Shown here in pieces: positions 8,107 through 16,250 of a stretch of DNA of 64,000 nt. The first letter of the stretch is position 1. The number at the start of each line of letters is the position of its first letter. The notes under the pieces were generated by a model. It did not search any database. It was given only the letters and a program-made list of their open reading frames with translations, and was not told where the DNA came from. The translations under genes and the position numbers were made by a program. This DNA comes from Streptomyces sp. NBC_01231. GTDB lineage: Bacteria > Actinomycetota > Actinomycetes > Streptomycetales > Streptomycetaceae. The stretch spans positions 7,378,001-7,442,000 of the forward strand of contig CP108521.1 of assembly GCA_035999765.1 (NCBI GenBank). The letters run 5' to 3'.

Positions 8107-8883
8107 TCAGTGGTGCAGGATCTTGGACAGGAAGTCCTTGGCGCGGTCGCTGCGCGGGTTGTTGAAGAACTGGTCCGGCACAGCCTCTTCGACGATGCGG
8201 CCGTCGGCCATGAACACCACCCGGTTGGCAGCCGAACGAGCGAAGCCCATCTCATGGGTGACGACGATCATGGTCATGCCGTCACGCGCGAGCTGCTGCA
8301 TGACCTCCAGGACCTCGTTGATCATCTCCGGGTCGAGAGCCGACGTGGGCTCGTCGAAGAGCATGACCTTGGGGTCCATGGCCAGGGCCCGCGCGATGGC
8401 GACGCGCTGCTGCTGGCCGCCGGAGAGCTGTGCGGGGTACTTGTCGGCCTGCGTGGCCACGCCCACCCGGTCGAGCAGGGCGCGCGCCTTCTCCTCGGCT
8501 TTCTTCTTGTCCGTCCTGCGGACCTTGATCTGGCCCAGCATGACGTTCTCGAGCACCGTCTTGTGCGCGAACAGGTTGAAGGACTGGAACACCATTCCGA
8601 CGTCGGCGCGCAGCCGGGCCAGCTGCTTGCCCTCCTGGGGCAGCGGCTTGCCGTCGATGGCGATCGCGCCGGAGTCGATCGTCTCCAGGCGGTTGATGGC
8701 GCGGCACAGGGTGGACTTCCCGGACCCGGAGGGCCCGATGACCACGACGACCTCGCCGCGGGCGATCGTGAGGTCGATGTCCTGGAGTACGTGCAACGCG
8801 CCGAAGTGCTTGTTGACGCTCTTCAGGACGACCAGTTCTCCGGTCGCGGCCACATCTTCCTTGGCCACCGATACTTCGGTCAT
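8107..8883 (-). CDS. gluA: Glutamate ABC transporter ATPase GluA
   Basis: A 258-residue ABC ATPase of the polar amino-acid class. Visible are Walker [10 protein letters not shown] (about residue 50), Q-loop VFQSFNLF, signature [15 protein letters not shown] (about residue 155), Walker [15 protein letters not shown] and H-loop VVTHEM. It is the first gene of gluA-B-C-D and energises import. The start is preceded by a GAGGAGGACGGAG purine run that can fold into a hairpin with TCCTCC-containing sequence just upstream (8886-8923), which may affect initiation. The promoter region is shared with divergent gluR. Confidence 0.95.
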   Translation of the reverse strand: MTEVSVAKEDVAATGELVVLKSVNKHFGALHVLQDIDLTIARGEVVVVIGPSGSGKSTLCRAINRLETIDSGAIAIDGKPLPQEGKQLARLRADVGMVFQSFNLFAHKTVLENVMLGQIKVRRTDKKKAEEKARALLDRVGVATQADKYPAQLSGGQQQRVAIARALAMDPKVMLFDEPTSALDPEMINEVLEVMQQLARDGMTMIVVTHEMGFARSAANRVVFMADGRIVEEAVPDQFFNNPRSDRAKDFLSKILHH

Positions 8884-8951
8884 CGCTCTAAGGCTCCGTC
8901 CTCCTCGGTTTCGGAGGACCTTAGTGACCCCACGCGACCAGCGTCATTACA

Positions 8952-8969
8952 TCTGAGGGGAATCTGAGC
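8952..8969. promoter_or_regulatory. 11-bp-spaced direct repeat in gluA-gluR intergenic region
   Basis: ATCTGAG occurs at 8952-8958 and 8963-8969, one helical turn apart. This is the spacing typical of OmpR-family response-regulator sites. It lies 70-90 nt upstream of gluA, facing the divergent gluR. Binding by GluR is an inference. Confidence 0.35.
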
Positions 8970-8977
8970 ATCACGAT

Positions 8978-8993
8978 CCGATAGCAATCGGAC
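8978..8993. promoter_or_regulatory. Inverted repeat in gluA-gluR intergenic region
   Basis: TCCGAT-AGCA-ATCGGA, a perfect 6-bp inverted repeat about 95 nt upstream of gluA. It is a candidate operator or a feature of the gluA leader. No known consensus was recognised. Confidence 0.35.
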
Positions 8994-9101
8994 ACGTGTT
9001 GTAGCACTTGTGAGCTGGACGCGTATCGGCCGGGTAACGGAAGGCGCGCGCAACCGGAACCCTCTTGACGCCGTCCTCTTCCATCAGCGTGACTGCACAG
9101 G

Positions 9102-9123
9102 GCGTGCACGCGCGCGTGCACGC
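9102..9123. promoter_or_regulatory. 22-bp perfect palindrome upstream of gluR
   Basis: The 22-bp sequence centred between 9112 and 9113 is its own reverse complement and is built from two copies of CGTGCACG (9103-9110 and 9115-9122). It ends 49 nt before the gluR start, just upstream of an AT-rich stretch (ttttatacacattc). The position fits an operator or autoregulatory site; no regulator is known to me for this sequence. Confidence 0.45.
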
Positions 9124-9172
9124 GTTTTATACACATTCAGATAGTACGTCCGATGAACCGAAGGGAGTCCGG

Positions 9173-9859
9173 ATGAGACTTCTCCTCGTCGAGGACGACA
9201 ACCACGTTGCCGCCGCACTGTCCGCGGTCCTGGCGCGACACGGTTTCGACGTCACACACGCGCGCAGTGGCGAGGAGGCCCTCCAGGCGCTCGTCCCTGA
9301 GGGCGCGGGCTTCGGCGTCGTCCTGCTCGACCTGGGCCTGCCCGACCAGGACGGCTACGAGGTGTGCGGCAAGATCCGCAAGCGCACCGCCATTCCGGTG
9401 ATCATGGTCACCGCCCGCGCGGACGTCCGCTCCCGCATCCACGGCCTCAACCTCGGCGCCGACGACTACGTGGTCAAGCCGTACGACACCGGCGAACTGC
9501 TCGCCCGTATCCACGCCGTCAGCCGGCGCACCGTCCAGGAGGACACCCCGGGCGGTGGCGAGAGCGCGCTGCGCCTCGGTCCGGTGCACATCGAGCTGCC
9601 CACCCGCCAGGTCAGCGTGGACGGTTCGGTCATCCAGCTGACCCGCAAGGAGTTCGACCTCCTCGCGCTCCTCGCCCAGCGCCCCGGTGTGGTCTTCCGC
9701 CGGGAGCAGATCATCAGCGAGGTGTGGCGTACCAGCTGGGAGGGGACCGGGCGCACCCTGGAGGTGCATGTCGCGTCCCTGCGCGCCAAGCTGCGCATGC
9801 CCGCCCTGATCGAGACCGTACGAGGCGTGGGCTACCGGCTCGTCGCCCCCAACTCGTAG
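9173..9859 (+). CDS. gluR: OmpR-family response regulator GluR
   Basis: A 228-residue response regulator. The receiver domain (about residues 1-115) has acidic pocket EDD at the N-terminus, phospho-acceptor Asp in VVLLDLGLP (about residue 52) and Lys in DDYVVKPYD. A winged-helix domain (about residues 130-225) ends VRGVGYRLV. ATG 9173 follows AAGGGAG by 7 nt; the open frame extends upstream but has no better start. The kinase gene follows after 9 nt. A GluR-GluK system beside gluABCD was reported in S. coelicolor to respond to extracellular glutamate and control its uptake; the same arrangement supports the name here. Confidence 0.88.
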   Translation: MRLLLVEDDNHVAAALSAVLARHGFDVTHARSGEEALQALVPEGAGFGVVLLDLGLPDQDGYEVCGKIRKRTAIPVIMVTARADVRSRIHGLNLGADDYVVKPYDTGELLARIHAVSRRTVQEDTPGGGESALRLGPVHIELPTRQVSVDGSVIQLTRKEFDLLALLAQRPGVVFRREQIISEVWRTSWEGTGRTLEVHVASLRAKLRMPALIETVRGVGYRLVAPNS

Positions 9860-9868
9860 CGGGGCCGG

Positions 9869-11260
9869 GTGCGCACACGTCTTCTCCCGCTGCTCATCAT
9901 CCTGATGGCGGCCGTGCTGCTGGCGCTCGGCGTCCCCCTCGCCGTGAGCGTCGCGGGGGCCCAGCAGCAGGAGGTGGTCGTCGACCGGATCGACGACACG
10001 GCGCGCTTCGCGGCGCTCGCCCAGTTCGTCACCGACACCCCCGGTGAGTCGAACGAGCGCCGGGTGACCCTGGACAGCGAGCTCACCAGCTACTTCGAGG
10101 TCTACGGAATCCAGGCGGGTGTCTTTTACGCCAACCAGAGCGCCATGGCCAAGGCGCCGAAGAGCTTCGCCCTCCCCGCGGCGGGCGTGGTGCGCGACGC
10201 GTACGACGAGGCGCTGCTGAGCCGGCGCAGCCATGACCCCCACCAGGTGTGGCCCTGGCAGCGTGGCCGCCTGGTCGTCGCCTCGCCGGTCATCCGGGAC
10301 GGCGATGTCGTCGCGGTGGTGGTCACCGACTCACCCACCGGGCAGATGCGGTCGAGGATCCTGCAGGGCTGGCTGATCATCGGCGCGGGGGAGATCGCCG
10401 CGATGCTGCTGGCCGTCGGCGCCGCCCTGCGGCTGACGGGCTGGGTGCTCAGGCCCGTGCGCATCCTGGACACCACCACTCACATGATCGCGAGTGGCGC
10501 CCTGAAGTCCCGGGTCGCCGCCGCCGGCGGCCCGCCGGAGCTGCGCAGGCTCGCCCGGTCGTTCAACGAGATGGCGGACAACGTCGAGGACGTCCTGGAG
10601 CAGCAGCGCGCCTTCGTCGCCGACGCCTCGCACCAGTTGCGCAACCCGCTCGCGGCGCTGCTGCTGCGCATCGAACTGCTCGCCTTCGAACTGCCGGAGG
10701 GCAACCAGGAGATCGCCTCCGTCCAGGCTGAGGGCAAGCGCCTGGCCCAGGTCCTCGACGATCTGCTCGACCTGGCCCTCGCCGAGCACACCGAGGCGGA
10801 CCTGAGGATCACCGACATCGGAGCGCTGACCACCGAGCGGGTCGCCGCCTGGTCGCCGACCGCCGAGGCCAAGGGCGTACGGCTGGTGGGCGACTGCCCG
10901 CCCACCACCGCGTGGGCCGACCCGGTCACGCTCTCCAGCGCGCTGGACGCCGTGATCGACAACGCGGTGAAGTTCACGCCGGAGGACGCGACCGTGGAGG
11001 TCACGGTCGCCTCCGACGGCGACACCTCCACCGTCGTGGTCAGCGACCGCGGCCCCGGTCTGACCGACGAGGAACTCGCCCGCATCGGCGACCGCTTCTG
11101 GCGCAGCGGCCGCCACCAGAACGTGAGGGGCTCCGGCCTCGGCCTGTCCATCTCCCGGACGCTGCTCGCGGCGGGCGGCGGCTCGATCTCCTACGCCCAC
11201 CACGAGCCGCACGGGCTGACGGTCACGGTGCGGGTGCCGCGGTCGGGCCCGGTGGCGTGA
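9869..11260 (+). CDS. gluK: Sensor histidine kinase GluK
   Basis: A 463-residue membrane histidine kinase. TM1 lies at about residues 6-28, an extracytoplasmic sensor region at about 30-165, TM2 at about 168-190, and a HAMP domain follows. The H-box is ADASHQLRNPLAALLLRIEL (His near residue 254). The ATPase domain shows N-box DAVIDNAVKFTP, G1 SDRGPGL and G2 GSGLGLSIS. It starts at GTG 9 nt after the gluR stop, so the pair is an operon. It presumably senses external glutamate and phosphorylates GluR; the ligand assignment rests on synteny with the characterised system. Confidence 0.87.
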   Translation: MRTRLLPLLIILMAAVLLALGVPLAVSVAGAQQQEVVVDRIDDTARFAALAQFVTDTPGESNERRVTLDSELTSYFEVYGIQAGVFYANQSAMAKAPKSFALPAAGVVRDAYDEALLSRRSHDPHQVWPWQRGRLVVASPVIRDGDVVAVVVTDSPTGQMRSRILQGWLIIGAGEIAAMLLAVGAALRLTGWVLRPVRILDTTTHMIASGALKSRVAAAGGPPELRRLARSFNEMADNVEDVLEQQRAFVADASHQLRNPLAALLLRIELLAFELPEGNQEIASVQAEGKRLAQVLDDLLDLALAEHTEADLRITDIGALTTERVAAWSPTAEAKGVRLVGDCPPTTAWADPVTLSSALDAVIDNAVKFTPEDATVEVTVASDGDTSTVVVSDRGPGLTDEELARIGDRFWRSGRHQNVRGSGLGLSISRTLLAAGGGSISYAHHEPHGLTVTVRVPRSGPVA

Positions 11261-11405
11261 GGTGGGGTACGGCGTGCTTGTCGGCCTTCCTGTGGCGTTC
11301 GCGTGAGGCTGGGCGGCGGCTCGTGTGGGACTCAGCCCACGGCGGGCGGGCGAGACGTCGTACGTCGCCGTCCGCGGTGACGGTACGTCAAGTGCGTGTG
11401 CTGCC

Positions 11406-12404
11406 CTACGGCTTGACGGACTGGTAGTAGCGCCGGGCGCCGTCGTGCAGGGGCAACGGATCCGTGTAGATCGCCGTGCGTACGTCGACCAACTGGGCGG
11501 AGTGGACTTCTTCGCCGATGCGGTCCCGGCTCCTGATCACGGTCCGGGTCAGCCACTCGGTGAGCCTCGGGTCCATGTCCGCGCGGGTGATCAGCAGATT
11601 GGACACCGCGATCGTCGCCACCGTGGCCCCCCTCTGCACCGACGGGTAGGCCGACGCCGGCATGTTGGTGGCCCGGTAGTAGCGGCTCGCGCCGCCCTGG
11701 TCGTGCAGCTTCGTGACGAGGCCGGCACCGATCGGTACGAAGCGGAAGGCGAAGGTCTTGGACAGGGTCACCAACCCCCCCGTCGGCAGTCCGCTCGACC
11801 AGAAGAACGCGTCGATCCCGCCCCGCTTCAACCGGTTCGGGCCGTTGTTGATGCCGTCGGAGAACGGCGTGACGTCCTTCTGGGCGTCGATACCCGCCGC
11901 CTTGAGCACCCGTTCGGCTATCAGCCGCACACCCGAGCCGGCCGGCCCTATGGCAACGCGCTTGCCCTTCAACTGAGCCACGGAGCGGATGGAGGAGTCG
12001 CGCGGAACGACGAGCTGTACGTAGTCGTCGTACAGCCGCGCCACCCCGCGCAGCCGGTCGGCATCGGCACCCTTTTCGAGCTCGTACGTCTTCACCGCGT
12101 CGGCTGCGGCGATGGTGAAGTCGGCCTTCCCGGTCGCCACGCGTCTGACGTTGACCTGTGAGCCTTCGCTGTCCTTCAGCTGGACCTTGAGGGCAGGCAT
12201 GTCCTTGCCGAACGCGTCCTTCAGCATCTCTCCGTACTTCTGGTACACGCCGGCCTGCGTTCCCGTGCTGAACTTGATCGTCCCGCTCGGTGGCTCCTCG
12301 CCCAGGGGCAGCAGCCACCACAGGAGCAGCGCGAACGCGACGAACCCGGCGGCAGCGCCCTGCAGGGCCCGGCGCCTGCTGATACGGGGGAAGCCTCTGG
12401 ACAT
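11406..12404 (-). CDS. TAXI-family TRAP solute-binding protein, orphan
   Basis: A 332-residue protein with one N-terminal membrane anchor (about residues 14-36, VAFALLLWWLLPLG) and no lipobox. The mature part begins GTIKFSTGTQAGVYQKYGEM, a TAXI-type binding-protein signature, and includes RVAIGPAGSGVRLIAERVL and RGGIDAFFWSSGLPTGG. Such proteins normally deliver substrate to a DctQM-type TRAP permease, but no permease gene is adjacent. It is convergent with gluK. Because gluK and other sensors lie close by, a ligand-sensing role is possible. ATG 12404 is chosen because it begins the anchor. Confidence 0.85.
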   Translation of the reverse strand: MSRGFPRISRRRALQGAAAGFVAFALLLWWLLPLGEEPPSGTIKFSTGTQAGVYQKYGEMLKDAFGKDMPALKVQLKDSEGSQVNVRRVATGKADFTIAAADAVKTYELEKGADADRLRGVARLYDDYVQLVVPRDSSIRSVAQLKGKRVAIGPAGSGVRLIAERVLKAAGIDAQKDVTPFSDGINNGPNRLKRGGIDAFFWSSGLPTGGLVTLSKTFAFRFVPIGAGLVTKLHDQGGASRYYRATNMPASAYPSVQRGATVATIAVSNLLITRADMDPRLTEWLTRTVIRSRDRIGEEVHSAQLVDVRTAIYTDPLPLHDGARRYYQSVKP

Positions 12405-12568
12405 GCGCGCGATCCTGCCAGCCGGGACGCGGTGCTGGCCAGGGGACGGGGGACCGGTGGACGGGAGACACGGGCGGATGCCGAGGCCGGGGGCTTCCCG
12501 CGGCGGCGGGGGAGGGGGCCGGGAAGACGAGTGTTCCGTCGGCCTCCGCAGCGTGCCGGTCCCGATGC

Positions 12569-13813
12569 TCAGTCGCCGCCGACCGAGGCCCTCGCCTCCG
12601 CCTCCGCCTCCGCCTCCGCCGTACGCGCAGAGCCTTCGGGTACCTGCGTACGGTCGCCGAAGCGGTCGGTCCACCAGGACGCCAGGGGCTCCGTGAAGCG
12701 GGCGGTGAGCGGGCCGAGGACGACCAGGATGAGGACGTACGCCGTGGCCAGGGGACCCAGCGAGGGCTCGATGCCCGCGCTGACCGCCAGCCCGGCGATG
12801 ACAATCGAGAACTCGCCGCGCGCCACCAGCGCGCCGCCCGTCCGCCAGCGGCCCTTGACGGAGATCCCGGCCCGCCGGGCCGCCCAGTAGCCGGTGGCGA
12901 TCTTCGTGGCCGCGGTGAGCAGCGCCAGCGCGAGCGCGGGCAGCAGGACCGGCGGGATGCTGGCCGGGTCGGTGTGCAGTCCGAAGAAGACGAAGAACAC
13001 GGCGGCGAAGAGATCCCGCAAGGGGCTCAGCAGGGTGTGCGCGCCCTCGGCGACCTCGCCGGACAGCGCGATGCCCACCAGGAACGCGCCCACCGCGGCC
13101 GACACCTGGAGCTGCTGCGCGACACCGGCGACCAGAATGGTCAGGCCGAGCACGACCAGGAGCAGCTTCTCCGGATCGTCGCTGGAGACGAAACGCGAGA
13201 TCAGACGGCCGTATCGCACGGCCACGAAGAGGACGAGTCCCGCCGCGCCCAGCGCGATCGCGAGGGTGAGGCTGCCGGCCAGCAGCCCCGCTCCGGCCAC
13301 CAGCGCGGTGACGATCGGCAGATAGACCGCCATCGCCAGGTCCTCCAGGACGAGGACACTGAGGATCACCGGGGTCTCCCGGTTGCCCACCCGGCCCAGG
13401 TCCCCGAGCACCTTCGCGATGACCCCGGACGACGAGATCCAGGTGACGCCGGCGAGTACGACCGCGGCCACCGGACCCCAGCCGAGCAGCAGTGCCGCCG
13501 CCGCTCCCGGGACGGCGTTGAGCGCGCCGTCGACGAGCCCGGCCGGATAGTGGGACTTGAGATTGGTGACCAGGTCACTGGCCGTGTACTCCAGGCCGAG
13601 CATCAGCAGGAGCAGGATGACGCCGATCTCGGCACCCGTCGCGATGAACTCCTCACTGGCCCCGAGCGGAAGCAGTCCGCCCTCGCCGAAGGCGAGCCCG
13701 GCCAGCAGGTACAGCGGAATGGGGGAGAGGCGGAAGCGGGCGGCGAACCGGCCGAGCAGGCCGAGGCAGAGAATGATGGAACCGAACTCGATCAGCAGAA
13801 CCGCGGAATGCAT
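12569..13813 (-). CDS. CPA2-family K+(Na+)/H+ antiporter
   Basis: A 414-residue integral membrane antiporter with about 12 helices (Na_H_Exchanger fold). LMLGLEYTASDL and the segment TWISSSGVIAKVLGDLG match the CPA2/KefB-KhtU type. It lies 4 nt after its regulatory subunit gene, an arrangement like KhtTU/AmhMT. The C-terminal tail contains Ala-Glu repeats encoded by consecutive 6-bp units (12594-12620), a potential slippage tract. It probably exports K+ (or NH4+) in exchange for protons. ATG 13813 is taken as start because the first helix follows it directly. Confidence 0.88.
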   Translation of the reverse strand: MHSAVLLIEFGSIILCLGLLGRFAARFRLSPIPLYLLAGLAFGEGGLLPLGASEEFIATGAEIGVILLLLMLGLEYTASDLVTNLKSHYPAGLVDGALNAVPGAAAALLLGWGPVAAVVLAGVTWISSSGVIAKVLGDLGRVGNRETPVILSVLVLEDLAMAVYLPIVTALVAGAGLLAGSLTLAIALGAAGLVLFVAVRYGRLISRFVSSDDPEKLLLVVLGLTILVAGVAQQLQVSAAVGAFLVGIALSGEVAEGAHTLLSPLRDLFAAVFFVFFGLHTDPASIPPVLLPALALALLTAATKIATGYWAARRAGISVKGRWRTGGALVARGEFSIVIAGLAVSAGIEPSLGPLATAYVLILVVLGPLTARFTEPLASWWTDRFGDRTQVPEGSARTAEAEAEAEARASVGGD

Positions 13814-13817
13814 CGGT

Positions 13818-14303
13818 TCACTCCCGACCGAGTATCGCGGCGGCGGCGTCGACGCCCTCACGGGTGCCGATCACGATGAGGGTGTCACCGCCGACGAGCC
13901 GGAAGTCCGGCGCCGGCGACGGGATCGCCTCGGTTCGCCGCAGCACCGCCACCACGGAGGCACCTGTGTCGGTGCGCATCCGCGTGTCGCCCAGGACACG
14001 TCCGTTCCACCGAGAAGCCGCCGCCACCTCCACCCGCTCGGCGACCAGTCCCAGGTCGGTCGTGTAGAGCAGGCTCGGACTGTGGTGGGACGGCTTCAAC
14101 GCGTCGATCAGCGTTCCCGCCTCGGCACCGGTCAGGCGCAGCGACTGGGCACAGGAGTCGGGGTCGTCGGCCCGGTACACGCTCAGCGTGCGGGCGCCGT
14201 CGCGGTGCGCCACCACGGACAGGTGGCGTTGTTCCCGGGTGACGAGGTCGTACTGGACCCCGATACCCGGCAGCGGCGTCGCCTTCAGGCGTGGAGCAGA
14301 CAC
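13818..14303 (-). CDS. TrkA-C domain regulatory subunit of the antiporter (KhtT-like)
   Basis: A 161-residue soluble protein with a C-terminal RCK_C/TrkA-C domain (about residues 80-160). The domain reads SRWNGRVLGDTRMRTDTGAS and ends FRLVGGDTLIVIGTREGVD. GTG 14303 follows GGGGAAGAAAC. The stop is 4 nt before the antiporter start, so they form one operon. In KhtT-type systems this domain gates the antiporter in response to pH or nucleotides; the ligand here is unknown. Confidence 0.85.
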   Translation of the reverse strand: MSAPRLKATPLPGIGVQYDLVTREQRHLSVVAHRDGARTLSVYRADDPDSCAQSLRLTGAEAGTLIDALKPSHHSPSLLYTTDLGLVAERVEVAAASRWNGRVLGDTRMRTDTGASVVAVLRRTEAIPSPAPDFRLVGGDTLIVIGTREGVDAAAAILGRE

Positions 14304-14420
14304 GTTTCTTCCCCTTGCTCGTCCGTGCACGTGGTGTGTGAATAGGGCTGGGCGGCTCGTGGTGCTCGATGATCACGCCTACCCCCTCTGCATGCTGTCA
14401 GCCACCCGTACGGTGGCGAT

Positions 14421-15512
14421 ATGGGTGTTGTCACGGATATGCGCGGCCGACGCGAGGCCGCGAGGCTGCTGGCAGCCGCTCCGCACACAGTGGGGGCGGC
14501 GGGCGGGCCGGACTTCGGACCGGAGGGTGCCGGAAGGGACGGGAAGGGCGGAACCAGGGTCGTGTCGCTGTTCTGGCGGATCTTCTCGCTCAACGCCCTC
14601 GGCCTGGTCGCGGCCGCCGCGCTGCTGCTGGGCCCGGTGACCGTGTCGACCCCCGTCCTGCCCGGCGAGGCGCTGGCCGTCGTCGTGGGCCTCGCCGCCC
14701 TGCTGGCAGCCAACGCGCTCGTGCTGCGTGTCGGCCTCGCCCCTCTTGAGCGACTGGGCCGGGCCATGGCCGCCGCCGACCTGCGGCGTCCCGGAGCCCG
14801 GGCCCCGGTCGCCGGCCCCGCCGAGACGGCAGCGCTGATCACGACGTACAACACCATGCTCGACCGTCTGGAGGCCGAGCGTGCCGCGGGCGCGGCCCGG
14901 GCGCTGTCCGCCCAGGAGCGCGAACGCCGGCGCATCGCCCGCGAGCTCCACGACGAGGTCGGACAGACCCTGACCGCCGTCCTCCTGCAGCTCAAGCGGG
15001 TCGCCGACCGGACGCCCGAGCAACTGCGCGACGAGGTCGGCCAGGCGCAGGAGGCCACCCGCGCGGGCCTCGACGAGATCCGCCGCATAGCGCGCCGACT
15101 GCGCCCCGGTGTCCTGGAGGAACTCGGCCTGACCAGCGCCCTGCGCTCCCTCGCTGCCGAGTTCACCACCCACGGCCTGGCGGTCCGTCACCACATCCCC
15201 GGCGACCTGCCCCATCTGACCGAGGAGTCCGAACTCGTGCTCTACCGGGTGGCCCAGGAGGGCCTCACCAACACCGCGCGGCACTCCGCCGCCGACCGCG
15301 CGGAAGTCCGGTTGCGGTCGGTGCCGGACGGTGTCGAACTCCTCGTACGCGACAACGGCAAGGGCCTCGACGGGGCCTCGGAAGGCTCCGGCATCAGCGG
15401 TATGCGCGAACGCGCGCTCCTCATAGGGGCCGCGCTCTCCCTCGGGCCCGCTCCGGTACGGGGCACCGACATACGGCTGCGCGTCCCTGTCGCGACCGGG
15501 GACGGCCGCTGA
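14421..15512 (+). CDS. NarL-type sensor histidine kinase
   Basis: Up to 363 residues. Two adjacent transmembrane helices occur (about residues 52-72 and 80-103), with almost no external domain between them, then a HAMP-like linker. The HisKA_3 H-box reads RRRIARELHDEVGQTL (His near 176) and a HATPase domain ends with GSGISGMRERALLIGA. A start at GTG 14562 (just before SLFWRIFSLN) is a credible alternative because the first 47 residues are low-complexity. The stop overlaps the next regulator's ATG by 1 nt. The lack of a sensor domain suggests an intramembrane or cytoplasmic stimulus. Confidence 0.87.
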   Translation: MGVVTDMRGRREAARLLAAAPHTVGAAGGPDFGPEGAGRDGKGGTRVVSLFWRIFSLNALGLVAAAALLLGPVTVSTPVLPGEALAVVVGLAALLAANALVLRVGLAPLERLGRAMAAADLRRPGARAPVAGPAETAALITTYNTMLDRLEAERAAGAARALSAQERERRRIARELHDEVGQTLTAVLLQLKRVADRTPEQLRDEVGQAQEATRAGLDEIRRIARRLRPGVLEELGLTSALRSLAAEFTTHGLAVRHHIPGDLPHLTEESELVLYRVAQEGLTNTARHSAADRAEVRLRSVPDGVELLVRDNGKGLDGASEGSGISGMRERALLIGAALSLGPAPVRGTDIRLRVPVATGDGR

Positions 15513-16180
15513 TGACGCCGCCGCCGACCGCGCCCCCCGTCCGCGTTCTGCTCGCCGACGACCACACCCTCGTACGCCGAGGAGTGCGCCTGATCCTGGA
15601 GGGGGAGCCGGACCTCACGGTCGTGGCGGAGGCCGGTGACGGGGCGGAGGCGGTGGAGCTGGCACGCGCGCGTGACGTCGATCTGGCCGTCCTGGACATC
15701 GCGATGCCCCGTATGACCGGCCTTCAGGCGGCCCGCGAACTCTCCCGCCGACTACCCGGCCTGCACATCCTCGTCCTCACGATGTACGACAACGAGCAGT
15801 ACTTCTTCGAGGCCCTCAAGGCCGGCGCCAGCGGCTATGTCCTGAAGTCCGTGGCCGACCGTGACCTCGTCGAGGCGTGCCGGGCGGCCGTACGCGACGA
15901 ACCGTTCATCTACCCGGGCGCTGAACGGGCCCTCGTCCGCTCCTACCTGGAGCGTCTCCACCGGGGCCACGGCCTGCCCGAACGGGCCATCACCGAGCGC
16001 GAGGAGGAGATCCTCAAGCTGGTGGCCGAGGGTCACACCTCCAGGGAGATCGGCGAACTGCTCTTCATCAGCCCCAAGACGGTCGAACGCCACCGTGCGA
16101 ACCTCCTCCAGAAGCTCGGCGTGCGCGACCGGCTGGAACTGACCCGCTACGCGATCCGGGCCGGTCTGATCGACCCGTGA
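15512..16180 (+). CDS. LuxR/NarL-family response regulator
   Basis: A 222-residue response regulator, partner of the kinase that ends 1 nt into its start codon. The receiver has DDHTLVRRGVRLIL, the phospho-Asp in DLAVLDIAMP (about residue 56) and Lys in GYVLKSV. The C-terminal LuxR-type HTH (about residues 155-215) reads ITEREEEILKLVAEGHTSRE. No target operon can be assigned from the sequence. Confidence 0.92.
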   Translation: MTPPPTAPPVRVLLADDHTLVRRGVRLILEGEPDLTVVAEAGDGAEAVELARARDVDLAVLDIAMPRMTGLQAARELSRRLPGLHILVLTMYDNEQYFFEALKAGASGYVLKSVADRDLVEACRAAVRDEPFIYPGAERALVRSYLERLHRGHGLPERAITEREEEILKLVAEGHTSREIGELLFISPKTVERHRANLLQKLGVRDRLELTRYAIRAGLIDP

Positions 16181-16250
16181 ACCCTTGCAGGAGCGCGTTC
16201 CGGTCGCCGTCGAAAACCCTCACAGGAGCGCGTTCCAGTCGCCGTCGAAC
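16181..16250. repeat. 35-bp tandem duplication across a stop codon
   Basis: Two adjacent 35-bp units, 16181-16215 and 16216-16250, differ at about five positions (core caggagcgcgttcc-n-gtcgccgtc). The second unit encodes the last residues (DGDWNALL) and the stop of the phosphatase on the minus strand. In the first unit the stop is altered to CAA, so the duplicated peptide is not translated. It fills the gap between two convergent genes. Confidence 0.9.
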
